A DNA stretch of 64,000 nt, taken from positions 9,982,001 through 10,046,000 of the forward strand of contig CP075497.1 in assembly GCA_021613535.1 (NCBI GenBank). Reading direction: 5' to 3'. Origin of the DNA: Adineta vaga (taxonomy: Eukaryota > Rotifera). A program made the position numbers and the translations under genes. The stretch's first letter is position 1; every line of letters begins with the position of its first letter. The notes beneath the pieces are model-generated. The model was not told the origin of the DNA, searched no databases, and saw only the letters and a list, made by a program, of their open reading frames with translations. Shown here in pieces: positions 24,494-36,300 of the stretch.

Positions 24494-27400
24494 TTAATTA
24501 GATTCTTCTCCATCGAGATTTTCATCTGAATCCAACATCGAAGTTTTCGTTGAATCTGCTGTTAAAGGTCGACGATGTTCAATGCCTATTGAAAATACAT
24601 TGATATGAACAAGAAATAATGGAGAACAAACAAATTACCTTTACTAGCTTGAGATTTCCATAAACTAAAAAGTAAAAATGTGAATTCAAATAATAATTAA
24701 AGTTTAGTTCTTACGAATCATAAGTATGTTGAGAAATATCACCTGATGATAGTGGATTATTCGTGACTAACCCTCGAGTTCTAAAAACAAACCAAAAAGT
24801 TTTTTTCTTTCTCTTATTAAATACGTATTTCTATAGAATATCTATGAGAAGAAAATGAATTCGAGATGATATTCTGTAGAATAGAATATTTATTAACGAA
24901 TTTCAAATCATTTCGAATTCATTCTCTTCTTGATATTAATAACAATATACAATAGATTTAATGAGAGTGAAACATTCAATAAAGAACGTGCGAAGGCGAA
25001 CAAGAAATGGTATTTAGTGTGTTAGTTTTTTGCATACGTGCTTGCGTTCTTACCGAAGATGGACTAGAAAAAGAAATAATTTGATGTTTTTTTTTGGTTA
25101 AATCGAACCAAAAATACTACATGTGTACACTCAGAAAAGCAGATTAGCTGAGAGAAAAACATTCAATAATACATACGAAATTTGTGGCAAATGAACATTA
25201 GATGTTTTCCTCGGTGGATTGGTATGTAATGTCGTAAATGTATCAGTTTCATCATCATCGTCCTAAATTTTAAAATAATAAAAGTTTTAAAATATGATCT
25301 TTGTTTACTTGAGTATCGACAGATTGTCGAGATGGTTGAAATACTTGGGCGATTGTGCTAACACCTGGTGTGTGTCCTTTTGTTGAAGATTCATGTAGTT
25401 TTTGATCAATAATTCGTTTTTTATCTGTTAAATTTGATGAACGAGGTGGTACTGAACTTTCCGATTCACTGAAAAAAAGAGATCACATCTGTTTTTTGCA
25501 TCTATGATCTTACCTGTCAGAACGAGTAGGATTTGTTGTTTTAACAAGTGGCTGTCGAGCAAGAGCAGATATAGTACTTTCTCCATGATCATGTTTCGTT
25601 TTTGATGAAGCTGTTGTTGGAAGTCGACGTTGTTCTGTTGGAGTTCGAGATGTTGAATGTTTGTCACGTTGTTGATCTTCAAATGTAACTAATTTACTAC
25701 CAGTTGAACGTATCGATGTAATGCTACGTCGAACATCAAGTCGTTCATTGACTAATTTTTCTAATGTTCGACTTATATCGGCACGAATACGTTCAAATTC
25801 AGGTAAATCCTAAGAAAAAGAAATAAATCATGCAATGATTTTTAGTAATTAGAAAAAATCGTCTTTTACATTTTGAATATTTCGTCGTGTTTGTAGAGCA
25901 CTTTCCATTTTAGTTCGATAATCTAGATCAGTTAGACGAGTATCATTCTACAATGAAATCAGTTAGTAGTAATTCATTTTGAAGTAAAAATCTTATTACT
26001 TCTGATATGCCGAGATTTTCTTCATCTTGGAGTTCATCATTAAATTGTTTTCTTGCTTCATCACGATATTTTGTTAAAAATTTTGGATTTTCTCTCAATC
26101 GTCCAACAAGATTTGGACAATAATTAGCTAATATAATTTCTGTCGTCTGTATTGGTCGAGTTGGTCGAGTTGGAACTGGTGAATCAGTTGAACGTGCTGA
26201 TGGAATAGGTGATTTACGGTCAGTAGTTGGTGGTGGCGGATTTTGAGATTGATTATTTGTTTGTTGAAGTTCTTCTTGAAGTTTCTTTCGAAGTAATTTT
26301 TCTTCATTATATCGCTAAATAGATTCAATGAATGTCATAAGATTATAAAAGATTGGTATGACTTACATTCTGATAACTAATTAGTTCTTCTGATAGACGA
26401 GTTGAATTTCCGGAAGTACCTTGAAGTAATCGTAGATTTTCTTTGAGATTAACTATTTCTTTTAGAAGCTAAATAGAAAGAATTCAGAGATGATTAAATA
26501 CAAGTGAAAGTGAAGATTTACATTTTCATTTTCACGTTCAATACGTTGTCGTAATTTTTGTTCTTTTTTTAAATCGGATTCAGTTTGTTGAAGTAATTGT
26601 TTCTATACATATATATATATATATATACGTAACATAAATTCTAAAGAAACTTGAAATAAGAGATAATTTACCAATTGTTCAATATCAGCTCGTAAACTTC
26701 TGTTTTCCTTTAAGAGTTCAGAAACTCCAGCATCTCTTCGTTGAGGTGATGGCGAACGTGTATGGCCATTCTTCAAAATACAAGACAAAGTATCGAATGA
26801 GAAAGTTTTTGGTGTTTAATTTAATATTACTGTTTTCATTAATGAAAATCGATCGTCTAAAATCGTTAATCGAGTTGTTAATGCATGAATTTCTTCCTAG
26901 AATGAGTTTAATAAGTCAAATATTCTTGAATAAAGTGCAAGGATATTACTTTTAGTTGACGATTATGTGTCTCACGATCACGAATTTTTTCTTCGTCAAC
27001 TGCCTAAAAGAATCAAATTCGATTGAAATAGTTATTCAATCTTGCATGTCATGTTTCGATCAACAATATATGGTGATTTCTAAGATGCTCTTATTTATAG
27101 TCAATGTTTGATTGTAGCTTTAAATCAATTGATAAGCACTTCTATTCACATTATCAATTTCATGCGAAAATGTATCGTTTTCAATTAACAAGAGCGAAAA
27201 ACACTATTACTTACTATCGTATAATTTATACTAAAATACAGCGAAAAATTTTCGAGCAAAATCATACTAAATATCGATCTTTCAAACAGTTTATTGTCTG
27301 AACTTACCAGATTAGTAATACGAACAACTATTGATTAGAATGTTTCTTTCATTTATCATCTCATTATTTTTATAAACACATATTCTAAGAATATGGTTAA

Positions 27401-28412
27401 AAATTTGTGTACATACTTTCTGAACTTTGATCAATTGTAATTCATTTTCTTTTTTATTTAATTCATCTTTAAGACGTTGAATTTCTTTTTCAACATCAAC
27501 ATCACGTTCACGTCGTTTATTTGGATCATAATGTGGATGACGACGAGTCATATGTGCTTCTAAATAAGCTATACTTAAGAATGCATGTGTACAAACAGGA
27601 CACTATACAAATAAGATATATACAATTATTTCACGTAAAGAGATGAAATAATTACTGTGTGATAATTTGAATTCTGTGCCATTAACATTCGTTGTTGAGT
27701 TTCAAGCATTTTTCGTCGTTTTTTTGATTCTTTTTTTGTTTCTAGTAATTCATTTTTTAGTTTTTCTATTTCTCGTCGTGTATCTTCATGTTCCTAATTG
27801 AATTTTAAATGAAAAACATTCATCAAACAAAATGAAATACACTGTTAGAACATACATGAAAACTTTTATTTTTTATTTGTTCATAATCTCCTAATTGAAC
27901 AGTAATTTGATCTTGACAAAGCTAGATGAAATAGAAAATTTCGATTGTAATAATTAAAACAACTGAAAGAAAAGACAAACCAGAAGATATTCAATTGTTA
28001 ATTGAGCCATTTTATACAATTTTATAAAATTTGGATCCATAGCTCTTGTGTCCTTTTATGTATTTTTGATTATTTATATCAAGATATTTGATCTACCAAA
28101 TGAAAACTTACAATTTCAGTTTCGATGTTACATAATGTGATTTGATCGAGATTATCTTGTAATGCTTGAAAATCCATTTCTCGTGAAATACGATCCACAT
28201 CAACTGCCGCTAGAATCAAAAGATATCATATCTTTGTGTTCAAATTTATCTCGTATACCTAATCGACGCCAATCAATCTTTTCATTTCGTTTAAGAAATA
28301 CTCCTGCTTGATTAGATTGTTGATGAGATGGACTCAAATAAAGATGATTCATATCATAACTAGGTAGTGGTCGTTGAGGTGTCATTGCTGTTGAATAATA
28401 GTTAGTTTGCAT
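24494..28412 (-). CDS. DZIP1: DZIP1/Iguana homolog (cilium assembly zinc-finger protein)
   Basis: A spliced minus-strand gene. The start at ATG 28410-28412 (MQTNYYSTAMTPQ) is chosen because sequence upstream in frame has no family character; the stop TAA is at 24494-24496. The N-terminal DZIP1 domain is clear: NEKIDWRRLGI, then VDRISREMDFQALQDNL, ITLCNIETE, and PNFIKLYKMAQLTIEYLL LCQDQ (split by introns). A single C2H2 finger follows, CPVC...HMTRRH, with about 12 residues between the pairs. Long coiled coil occupies 27.5-25.7 kb (for example EIQRLKDELNKKENELQLIK). The C-terminal part is Ser/Pro-rich and disordered. DZIP1/DZIP1L act at the basal body and transition zone and modulate Hedgehog signalling in vertebrates. 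It is arranged divergently from the SIDT gene, 410 bp away. An unusually long intron (24784-25178) carries a hairpin. Confidence 0.88.
24784..25178 (-). other. Long DZIP1 intron with imperfect hairpin
   Basis: A 395-nt intron whose flanking exons join in frame (...LPQI-S-TRGLV..., codon split TC|A). Inside, 24837-24870 and 24906-24937 are imperfect inverted repeats sharing a core like ATGAATTCGA(G/A)ATGAT, with a ~35-nt loop. The structure could be a degraded short inverted-repeat element. No reading frame is seen. Confidence 0.6.
24837..24937. repeat. Imperfect inverted repeat (hairpin)
   Basis: Left arm from 24837 begins AATATCTATGAGAAG; the reverse complement of the right arm ending at 24937 begins AATATCAAGAAGAG. 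Both then share AATGAATTCGA and ATGAT with one substitution. The arms are about 32 nt. No flanking target duplication was identified. Confidence 0.6.
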
Positions 28413-28822
28413 GATTGACACCTGATTAATCCTGATCGTAAAAGAACACTCTACAATTGAAAAGTACCCGCCATATTCTTCTATTGTTGTACAAAGCGTT
28501 TCCATCGAAACGATTACAATGATAAATTCAAAGTCAGTCAAATGAAAAAGATTTCAATCTTCGTTAAAAGAATTATTGAAATAAATAAAATTTGAGATTT
28601 GAAAATTTTTTAAACGATAAGACGGATTAGATGTCGCTAGTTGCCTACATGATCTTGAAACCGGTTGTATTCAGGAAGATAAGAGATAGAGAAAAAGACT
28701 TATTTGCAGTATATTTGTCAAAATAAGCAAAGACTATTACGTGTAATCTTCATTTTTGTTTCACTTTAAATACAAAAACAACAATCAGTTTTTCGTACGT
28801 TTTTCTTTGAATATCGACAATC
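28413..28822. promoter_or_regulatory. Divergent intergenic region DZIP1 / SIDT
   Basis: 410 bp between two start codons pointing away from each other, so promoters of both genes must lie here or in unannotated 5' exons. A CAG just above the DZIP1 start could be a splice acceptor of a 5' UTR intron. No specific factor site is claimed. Confidence 0.5.
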
Positions 28823-31800
28823 ATGTTGAGTCATTCCGCTCATCTCTATCTGCTAGGTATTACTAGTCTAATTGTAAGTAATCTCGTATTACTTCATGTA
28901 TGTTGAACACGTAATTTTCTTCAATTAAAGATATCCGTAAACTGCAATCAATTCTTTTATAATTCATTGGATTCAACACTTAACCCTGATGTTATAATTA
29001 GAAACTGTACAATTGGAACACCGTGTTCCGATTCTATTAATGCTACTTCTGTACATTATTATGCTGTACAATATTCTTTCACGCCATCAACGGTAAGATA
29101 TATACACGGGAATAAAATATGTTTTAGTAAACTATAGAATGATCTTCTATGAAAGTTCTATTTTTCTTTTCATTTATCAACAGACTGTACGTGTAACAAC
29201 CGATATGAAATATAACATTACACAAAATGCTCCAATTTTAGTTGTTGTTCGACAAGTTCTTGGGATTATATCATGGACACTTCCCTATGCTTTTTCTAAT
29301 GGGTAGAACTCATTCATTCAAACTATTATCTTTTTTATTGAGTTGTGTATTGTTTGTTTAGAATGATTTATTCTAGTGTTGCTCGTATATTATGTTTACA
29401 TAATGAAATCAATCGTACTCATCCACATACTAGTACTATTTTTATTGAAATATCCACGTCAAATACAAATTTAATTGACTATTCTATTCTATTGGAAAAT
29501 GTAACAGAATACTCACTTCAGTAAATGAGAATGATTACACTTGATACTTAATTCGTTGTTCATTTGTTTTTGAAAATTTAGAGCAGATGTTAAAACACAA
29601 TTTATGGTTTCTCCATCGAAACCTGTTTATTATAACTATAAATTTCCACCGGAGATTGATAGTGTTTTTATAGAAATTCAATCCAAAGATGATCTATGTA
29701 CAAGTGTATCTGTTCAATCATTTTATTGTCCGGTTTATGATGTAAATGAAATTGGTATTCGACAAGGACATTATCAAACGATGTCTCGAAGTGCTTCATT
29801 TAATGTTTATGTAAGAAATTCATTTCGATTTAACAAAACAAACTCTTTTCATTTGTTTTTAGTCAGATGAATTTATTAATCGAAATGACGTTCTTGTTGT
29901 TTTTTCTGTTAAACCAACGGATGCTGATTGTTTATATTATAAAGAATCTGCTATGATACAACCTGGTTTGTATAATCATTTCAAATACCACTTTATCTGT
30001 ATTCATTTCAATTTAGCGGGTGTTATCGATGTTCAACGAATGAAAAATATAACAGTTACAATTCATTCCACTAGTTATTGTATGAAAAGAAGTGTATTGA
30101 AATTTTCCAACCATTTATTGATTTTATTGAATAGATAATTATCTACTTATAACTATTGCTCTTACAGTGGTCTTATTTATAATTATATATGTAATTGCGT
30201 TTACTATTATGTGCAAAAATATTGATATTTAGTAAGCATATTCTTTTGTTTTTCTATATATGCAAAGGTTTTAAATTTTTCATTGATTTTATTTCATAGT
30301 GATAAGTTAGGTCCAGATAATTTACGTACGTATTTCTGTCTTGTAATTTTGTTGAAAATGAAATTTATCTTTGACTATAGCATTGTTAAAACAACAGACT
30401 GAACGTGAACTTACTGGTTTGTATCGATGAATGAAATATTGATTATTTGAAATTTAATTTGAATTGTAGAACATCGACCAAGTGACCAACAAAATGAAAC
30501 ATCTGAAAGTGAAGAGAACGTTACTGGATCGAATGGACATCAGCTTGAACGTCAAATAACGAATGTTGATGTTATTGAAATATCTAATGTAAATCTCAAT
30601 CAAATCATACATAATAACAAAAGAAATATTTCCAATCTTCTCTTGTAGCGTGGTTTTGTTACTGTCAATGATTTATGTATCAAAGATTATGATTATTTAC
30701 AACAACAATTCCGAATCTATCCACATACAATGCTGAGTATTGCCATATTCTATTCCTTACCAGTCATACAACTTGTTTTACAATATCAATTAAATATTGA
30801 TGCAATAGGAAATGAGGATATATGTTATTTCAATTTCTTATGTACACGACAATTGTTTAATTTAACGGCATTTAACAATATTTTTTCTAATATTGGGTAC
30901 TGTGCACTTGGTTTACTTTTCTTTATTATTGTTTATCGAAGGTAAATTGAACGGAATGTAATGAGAAAAAAAAAGCTATCATTGTTCTAATGTAGAGATA
31001 AAGCCTATGGTCGATTTTTATCAAACTATCCTGAAATAGGAAAAGTAAATTGAATGATAGAAAAAAAAACTATCTTTGAATAAATCTATTTTCATCAGGA
31101 ATATGGCATTCCACAACACTTTGGATTGTTTTATGCGATGGCTATTGGTCTATTGATGGAGGGAATTATGAGTGCATGGTAAGAATATTTATAGAATCGA
31201 AATAGAATATTGATAAGCAATCATTTAGTTATCATGTATGTCCATCACGACAAAATTTTCAATTTGATACGAGTTTTATGTTTATTATTGCTGTTTTGAG
31301 TATAATCAAAATTTATCAACGAAGACATCCAGATATTAATCCTCGATCAGCTAGTGCATTTTCATTTCTAGCTATTATTATTTTTATTAACGTTATTGGA
31401 GTGGTAATATCATCGACAATTATTCTTGTTATTACTATTAAAAATCTATTTTCCTTTTTATTTCTATAGTATTTTGATAAATTATGGTTTTGGATAACTT
31501 ATTGTATTATTCATATTGTGACATGTATAACATTTACTGGAAAAATTTATTATATGGGAAGACTGAAACTTTCATTACGTGTTCATGTAAATTGAAAAAT
31601 ATGTTTTACTTGTGTTTAGCTTTTAAAAAATTTCATATCTTTTTTTAGATTCATTTATATCGACTGGTGAAAACGAATGGTTTCTTTTCTCGTCCTCGTT
31701 ATTTAAATCGTATGGGTATATTGATTCCAGGGAATTTTATCAATATCGCTTTCGCTCTATACGGTGCTATTGCACAACCGGAATCATTTCCGAATCATCT

Positions 31801-32146
31801 TCTCTTTGTTTTCCTTGGAAATTTAGCTTTATATTTATGTTATTATATTGTCATGAAAAAGATTCATCATGAACATTTTACACTATTTTCTGTTGCAATT
31901 CTTGTTTTATCCCTGTGTTTCTGGGCATCATCGTTAGTTTTCTTCTATAATGAAGTTAAAAGTTATGAAATTCAACCAGCTCTATCAAGAACATTGAATC
32001 AACGATGTATTTTATTGCAAACTTATGATGCGCACGATGTTTGGCACATATTATCGTCATTTGGATTGTTCTTTTCATTTTTATCAATTTTAACAATTGA
32101 TGATGGTATTCGAAAGAAACCACGAAGAGAAATAGCTGCTTTTTAA
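28823..32146 (+). CDS. SIDT: SID-1 family transmembrane protein (SIDT1/SIDT2 type)
   Basis: A spliced plus-strand gene, ATG 28823-28825, stop at 32144-32146. Exon 1 encodes a signal peptide ([17 protein letters not shown]). About 380 residues of extracellular beta-rich domain with many Asn-X-Ser/Thr sites follow ([30 protein letters not shown]). A first membrane segment ([18 protein letters not shown], 30.15 kb) and a charged cytosolic loop (30.4-30.65 kb) lead to a polytopic region. Family residues of the CREST-type metal site are visible: Ser and His in [13 protein letters not shown], Asp in FQFDTSFMF, and two His in [15 protein letters not shown]. Members transport or bind dsRNA and lipids/cholesterol and have proposed hydrolase activity; SID-1 is needed for systemic RNAi in nematodes. 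Poly(A) signal AATAAA at 32192-32197. Assignment to SIDT1 versus SIDT2 is not possible. Confidence 0.93.
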
Positions 32147-32171
32147 TATATCTAATGAGTAAAATTCTGTT

Positions 32172-32197
32172 TTTATTTCGAAATTAAAAACAATAAA
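32172..32197. terminator. Interlocked poly(A) signals of SIDT (+) and EF-hand gene (-)
   Basis: AATAAA on the plus strand at 32192-32197 lies 46 nt past the SIDT stop. TTTATT at 32172-32177 is AATAAA for the minus-strand EF-hand gene, 46 nt past its stop at 32223. Each signal lies on the far side of the other, so the two mature 3' ends should overlap by some tens of nucleotides. Confidence 0.55.
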
Positions 32198-32222
32198 TAG
32201 ACCTAAATGATATTTCTTTTTC

Positions 32223-32696
32223 TTATTGAATAAAATCTCCAACAAAAAAAACTGAAAGTGCTTGTTCAATCGATAACATGCCTTGTTCATCAATATCCAT
32301 ATCTCGTAGCATTTCATCAATTTCTTCTTCACTTAATTTTTCTCCACGTGTACTTAAGAAATATTTTAATTCTCGTGCAGATATAAAACCATTTCGTTCA
32401 TAATCGAAACAACGTAAACTTTGATGAACATCTTTTTCTGAACGTTTTTTTAATCCAACACATAAATCTTGAATGGTTTTTAAATCAAATAATTGATATG
32501 CATATGTTGTACCTAATTTTGTATCGAGTAATTTCTTTAATTCACTATTTGTTGGACTATAACCAGCAGCTCGAACAGCAATACCAACATCTTTGAGACT
32601 TAAGGCACGATTACGATTGCGTTTCGATAAAACTTCATAGATTTGTTTTAAACGATCATCGACTGACAATGATGTACCATTAATATGCTTGCTCAT
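32223..32696 (-). CDS. EF-hand calcium-binding protein (calmodulin/centrin-like)
   Basis: A single-exon frame of 157 residues. The N-terminal half has two degenerate helix-loop-helix units without metal ligands (LKDVGIAVRAAGYSPTNSEL has the helix pattern of calmodulin-like proteins). The C-terminal half has two recognisable loops: DYERNGFISARE (about residues 98-109), with standard ligands at positions 1, 3, 5 and Glu at 12, and DIDEQGMLSIEQ (about 134-145), which has Gln instead of Glu at position 12 and should bind Ca2+ weakly or not at all. Length and layout match calmodulin, myosin light chain or troponin C relatives. The partner is unknown. Its 3' end faces SIDT only 77 bp away, and its start is divergent from the PLXDC-like gene. 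Confidence 0.82.
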   Translation of the reverse strand: MSKHINGTSLSVDDRLKQIYEVLSKRNRNRALSLKDVGIAVRAAGYSPTNSELKKLLDTKLGTTYAYQLFDLKTIQDLCVGLKKRSEKDVHQSLRCFDYERNGFISARELKYFLSTRGEKLSEEEIDEMLRDMDIDEQGMLSIEQALSVFFVGDFIQ

Positions 32697-33100
32697 TGTA
32701 CGTGTTTGTTATATAGACAATGACAAAAGAAGAAATGGTATGAATAAAGCAGTATACTGTCGGAAGGATTAGTTTTCTCTTTTTTCTTTCTCTCTCTCCC
32801 CCTCTCCTTCTCTTTTCTCACAGTAACGATCGATTGTTTATTTGTCACCGAAAAGGAGAAAGAAAATGAGACGAGAAGGAATAACGAACGTGCATGATCA
32901 ATATGACATTTAGCTTACCTTCTCCTATTCAGTCAAGCAGATATACAGGTGACCTCACACAACTATTTCATCTTCTTCTTTCTTTCCTTATCGAAAATGT
33001 TCAACTCAGAACAAAGACATCCATTCATCTCTATTGTTTCATTGTCTTATTTTTATACGTAAAAGATTATTGAATATAATTTTTGTTCTATTTAGATCAA
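32697..33100. promoter_or_regulatory. Divergent intergenic region EF-hand / PLXDC
   Basis: About 400 bp between divergent start codons. It includes a pyrimidine-rich tract (TTTCTCTCTCTCCCCC-like, near 32,790-32,820). A TTTAG six nucleotides before the PLXDC ATG may be the acceptor of a 5' UTR intron. No specific motif is claimed. Confidence 0.45.
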
Positions 33101-35571
33101 ATGAATTATTTCATTAAAATATTTCTTTATTTCCTGTTTTTATCCGAAATCAATGGAAATATTATATTAATTAATGATCCAACACATGTTCATTATCCAC
33201 CTTATACAATTCATTCAATAAACATTCGAATAAAACGAGATAAACTTACGTTATTATCCTCCGAAAATAACCAATGTGATCAACATATTTATACAAAACT
33301 TTATAGTTGTTCACAATTAACAGATTGCACGTAGGTATCATTTAACAAATTTGCTTTTTTTTTCATTTCCTCATCCTCTAGAGCACTAACAACATGTCTT
33401 CAATCTATTCATTGTTCAATCAATAACAAATCATATGGAAGTTTAATTCTTAATTTACTTAATTTACTTGGACTCAACAATTGTCAACATAATGATTTAC
33501 ATACCTCATGTCCAAATACGAAACGAGTGATCATCTTACATAATCTATTGACACATTGGACTGGTTATAAAGTAGGCAATCATAATGAATATCAGGTAGA
33601 GAACAATGAAGATATTAATCACTATTGCCAGTAGGTTTACATATGATTTGATATACATGTAAAATAGTTTATTATTGTTTGTCATATATAGAACTATATC
33701 AAATTTTATAAGTGAAGTTAAGAATGAGATAAAAGAACAATGTTCATTATATTCACGACAGGTTGATGCATTTCTTGAAAATTATTTTTGTTCAAGTAAG
33801 ACAATCTTTCAATCTAGAAATATGTTAATTTTCTTTGAGTAGCAAATCCTGTTTCATTTACAGCGAAAAGTGGTACGTCTGAATTAGAACATTCATTACA
33901 TTGGTCGAAATTAGATGATACTTTACGAAAATTATCAATAAATCCATCAAAAACTGTTGATTTTGATGAAGATAATGATTTTTATTTTTTCAATTCAAAT
34001 CAAAACTTATTCAATACGACAGAACAAACGGTTTATGTTGTATGTATATATATATATATATTCATTTAAATAACTATTGTTTTGTTCTTTTTCTTACAGA
34101 ATGATCATCATTATTATAATGTATCATATATTATTCCAAAATCTCAAGGATTACCATTATATTTTGTACAAGATACGAATCAATTTACACATATTCAAGC
34201 ACTTGCTGATCAACATCGAACAGCTTTTGTAAGTTGAATAGAATGATGTCAATTGAATATTGATGAAAATGAATTTGAATTCTAGAGTATCAATTTAAAA
34301 TTTGATTTTCCATTCTATGGACATAATATTAATAAAATAATGGTTGGAACAGGAGGTATATTTTGTTATACTTGTCGATGAATTATTCAGACGCGAAGAT
34401 TTATTTTAGGTTTTATCTATACAGGTGATCTGTTACACTCAGCACTAATTGGTAGTACACAATAGTGAGTTTATTGAATGAAATATTAAAAATAATTGAA
34501 TTTATTTCTTTATAGTATCGCTCCATTTATGGCAAATTTCGATGTAAATATTGGTGGAAATCGATCGGAAATCAAATATATCGATAATAGTACACATTTT
34601 ATATGTACATGGAATAATCTTTATCTTCAAGATCAACCAGATATTGGCTCATTTACATTTCAAGCAATTTTACAAAATACTGGTAAGATTAAGTCAGTTT
34701 TATTCTAATCAATAGTTGATTTTATTTTCATTAGGTAATATTTATTTTAACTACATAAGAATTCCATCAATGAATATTTCCAATGTTAACCATGCTCATC
34801 GCATCGGTCTTTCCGATGCATATATGTCTGAACATACAACAAATGAACATATTGTTCGTGTTATCACACTTTATGATAAGCTCAATTTAGAACATGAAAA
34901 AATTCAAAATGGAGTTTCCGTTATGTTTGCAATGGATAAAAGTACGTTTTAGTTGTCAAATGTTTTCGTATCGATATAGTAATAATTTTGTTTTTCTTTC
35001 TGACATGTTTCATCTTTGAATTACATCAATTAAATTTCTAATTATTGACAACTGTCTACCATATTTTATAATTAGAGAATGTTTTTTATTTATTTATTTA
35101 GCATGCAATACCTTTACCGATTGTACATCATGTCTAGCGAATCGTGGTAAACGATACAATTGTTCATGGTGTGATACAATTCAAAAATGTTCAGATGGTT
35201 ATGATCGTTCTCGTCATCAATGGATTCAAGGTCAATGTCATTATTTAGCATTGGAAAACATTTGTCCAAATAATATTGAAGAACCATTCATTGATACAGA
35301 TCAAATGCTGAGAACACCATTTTCATCAGTTACTCATTCAGATGAAATTAAAACATATCAACAACATTCAACATTATCTACCATTCGTACGATTTTTGTT
35401 ACATTATTATTAACTGTTTTAATTCTTTCTTTAATTGCGTTTATTGGTACTTATATTTATGCATATTGGCATCCTACATCACCACCAGGTATATGGCTAC
35501 TCGAACATCGTCCTACGACTTATATTGCTCGGTTTAAACGTTCAACGGGAATGAACAATGACTCATCATAA
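33101..35571 (+). CDS. PLXDC: PLXDC (TEM7)-like single-pass receptor
   Basis: A spliced plus-strand gene; ATG 33101 begins a signal peptide (MNYFIKIFLYFLFLSEING). An N-terminal Cys-containing region (33.2-33.8 kb) is not typical of vertebrate PLXDC1/2. The hallmark nidogen-like module follows: KFDFPFYGHNINKIMVGTGG, FIYTGDLLHSA, then IAPFMANFDVNIGGN and FICTWNNLYLQDQ (34.3-34.65 kb). A plexin/PSI cysteine module sits at 35.1-35.25 kb (CNTFTDCTSCLANRG ... CSWCDTIQKC ... C). One membrane segment lies near the C-terminus (TIFVTLLLTVLILSLIAFIG), followed by a ~40-residue cytosolic tail. Vertebrate PLXDC1/2 are cell-surface proteins reported as PEDF receptors and basement-membrane binders. About 640 residues by estimate. 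The only in-frame upstream start is a TTG at 33083, rejected in favour of the ATG. Confidence 0.88.
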
Positions 35572-36300
35572 CTTTGTTTCGTTGTAATTATACTTGTTTA
35601 ATATATAATTAACAATATGTTACTTTAGTTGTTCAGTTTTATGTTTGCTTATTATTTGTCTTTCTGTTTTCTATTAAATAATATCGATTTACAGATAAGA
35701 AAGAAAGACCAGTGATATTGAAATACTATTGTTGCTTAGATAACTATCTATGTAGAAGAAAAAGGCAAGTTTTCTACAAGAATGACTATTTGCTTTCTTC
35801 TTTCTTTTCCATAATCTTAGAAACATAGATCGACATATTGATCTCATATTTTATCAATAGTTTATATAAAATGAAAATGCTATACTAAATTTTTATGTAC
35901 TTCAAGAGAACTAAATAATGAAATCTTTCATTCTTTTTTACCAAATATGCATATCGATATATTAAATCAATTCTTCAATAATATAATCGGTCACTTGTAT
36001 TAAAAGGTTATTGCGAACATTTCTACTCTTTCTCATATCCTTACGTTCAAATACATACCTATTTGAAAGCTAGTCAGTACGATTGATTTAACCTCATCGT
36101 ACTTAAACGTTCGAACGTAACGTTAATATCGTGCCTATTCATTGGATAGATATATAATTGGATAGACGAAATTTTCTTCTCTGTTGATGTATACAAACAA
36201 GTGTGCCTTGATAAGGTAAAAACTATCGTTTTCTTTATATTAAAATAAGAATGTCGTCTTTTTCTTTTAGATACTTTTGCACTTATACTATCAATTTAAA
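35572..36300. other. Intergenic region PLXDC to ABCB copy 1
   Basis: About 730 bp, AT-rich, with no supported reading frame. It holds the PLXDC 3' UTR and the promoter of the first ABCB gene. A TTTTAG about 30 nt before the ATG at 36301 may end a 5' UTR intron. No canonical AATAAA was found directly past the PLXDC stop. Confidence 0.5.

Noticed and set aside
25057-25068. 10-nt microexon in DZIP1 (TCCATCTTCG between TTCTAG and GTAAG)
   Set aside because: The flanking exons already join in frame (TC|A); adding 10 nt breaks the frame, so the sites are probably unused.
28413-28541. Upstream extension of DZIP1 to an ATG at 28541
   Set aside because: The extra 43 residues lack family resemblance, and an acceptor-like CAG sits just before the ATG at 28412.
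33083-33100. Upstream TTG start for the PLXDC-like gene
   Set aside because: Non-ATG start, and it would put polar residues ahead of a complete signal peptide that begins at ATG 33101.
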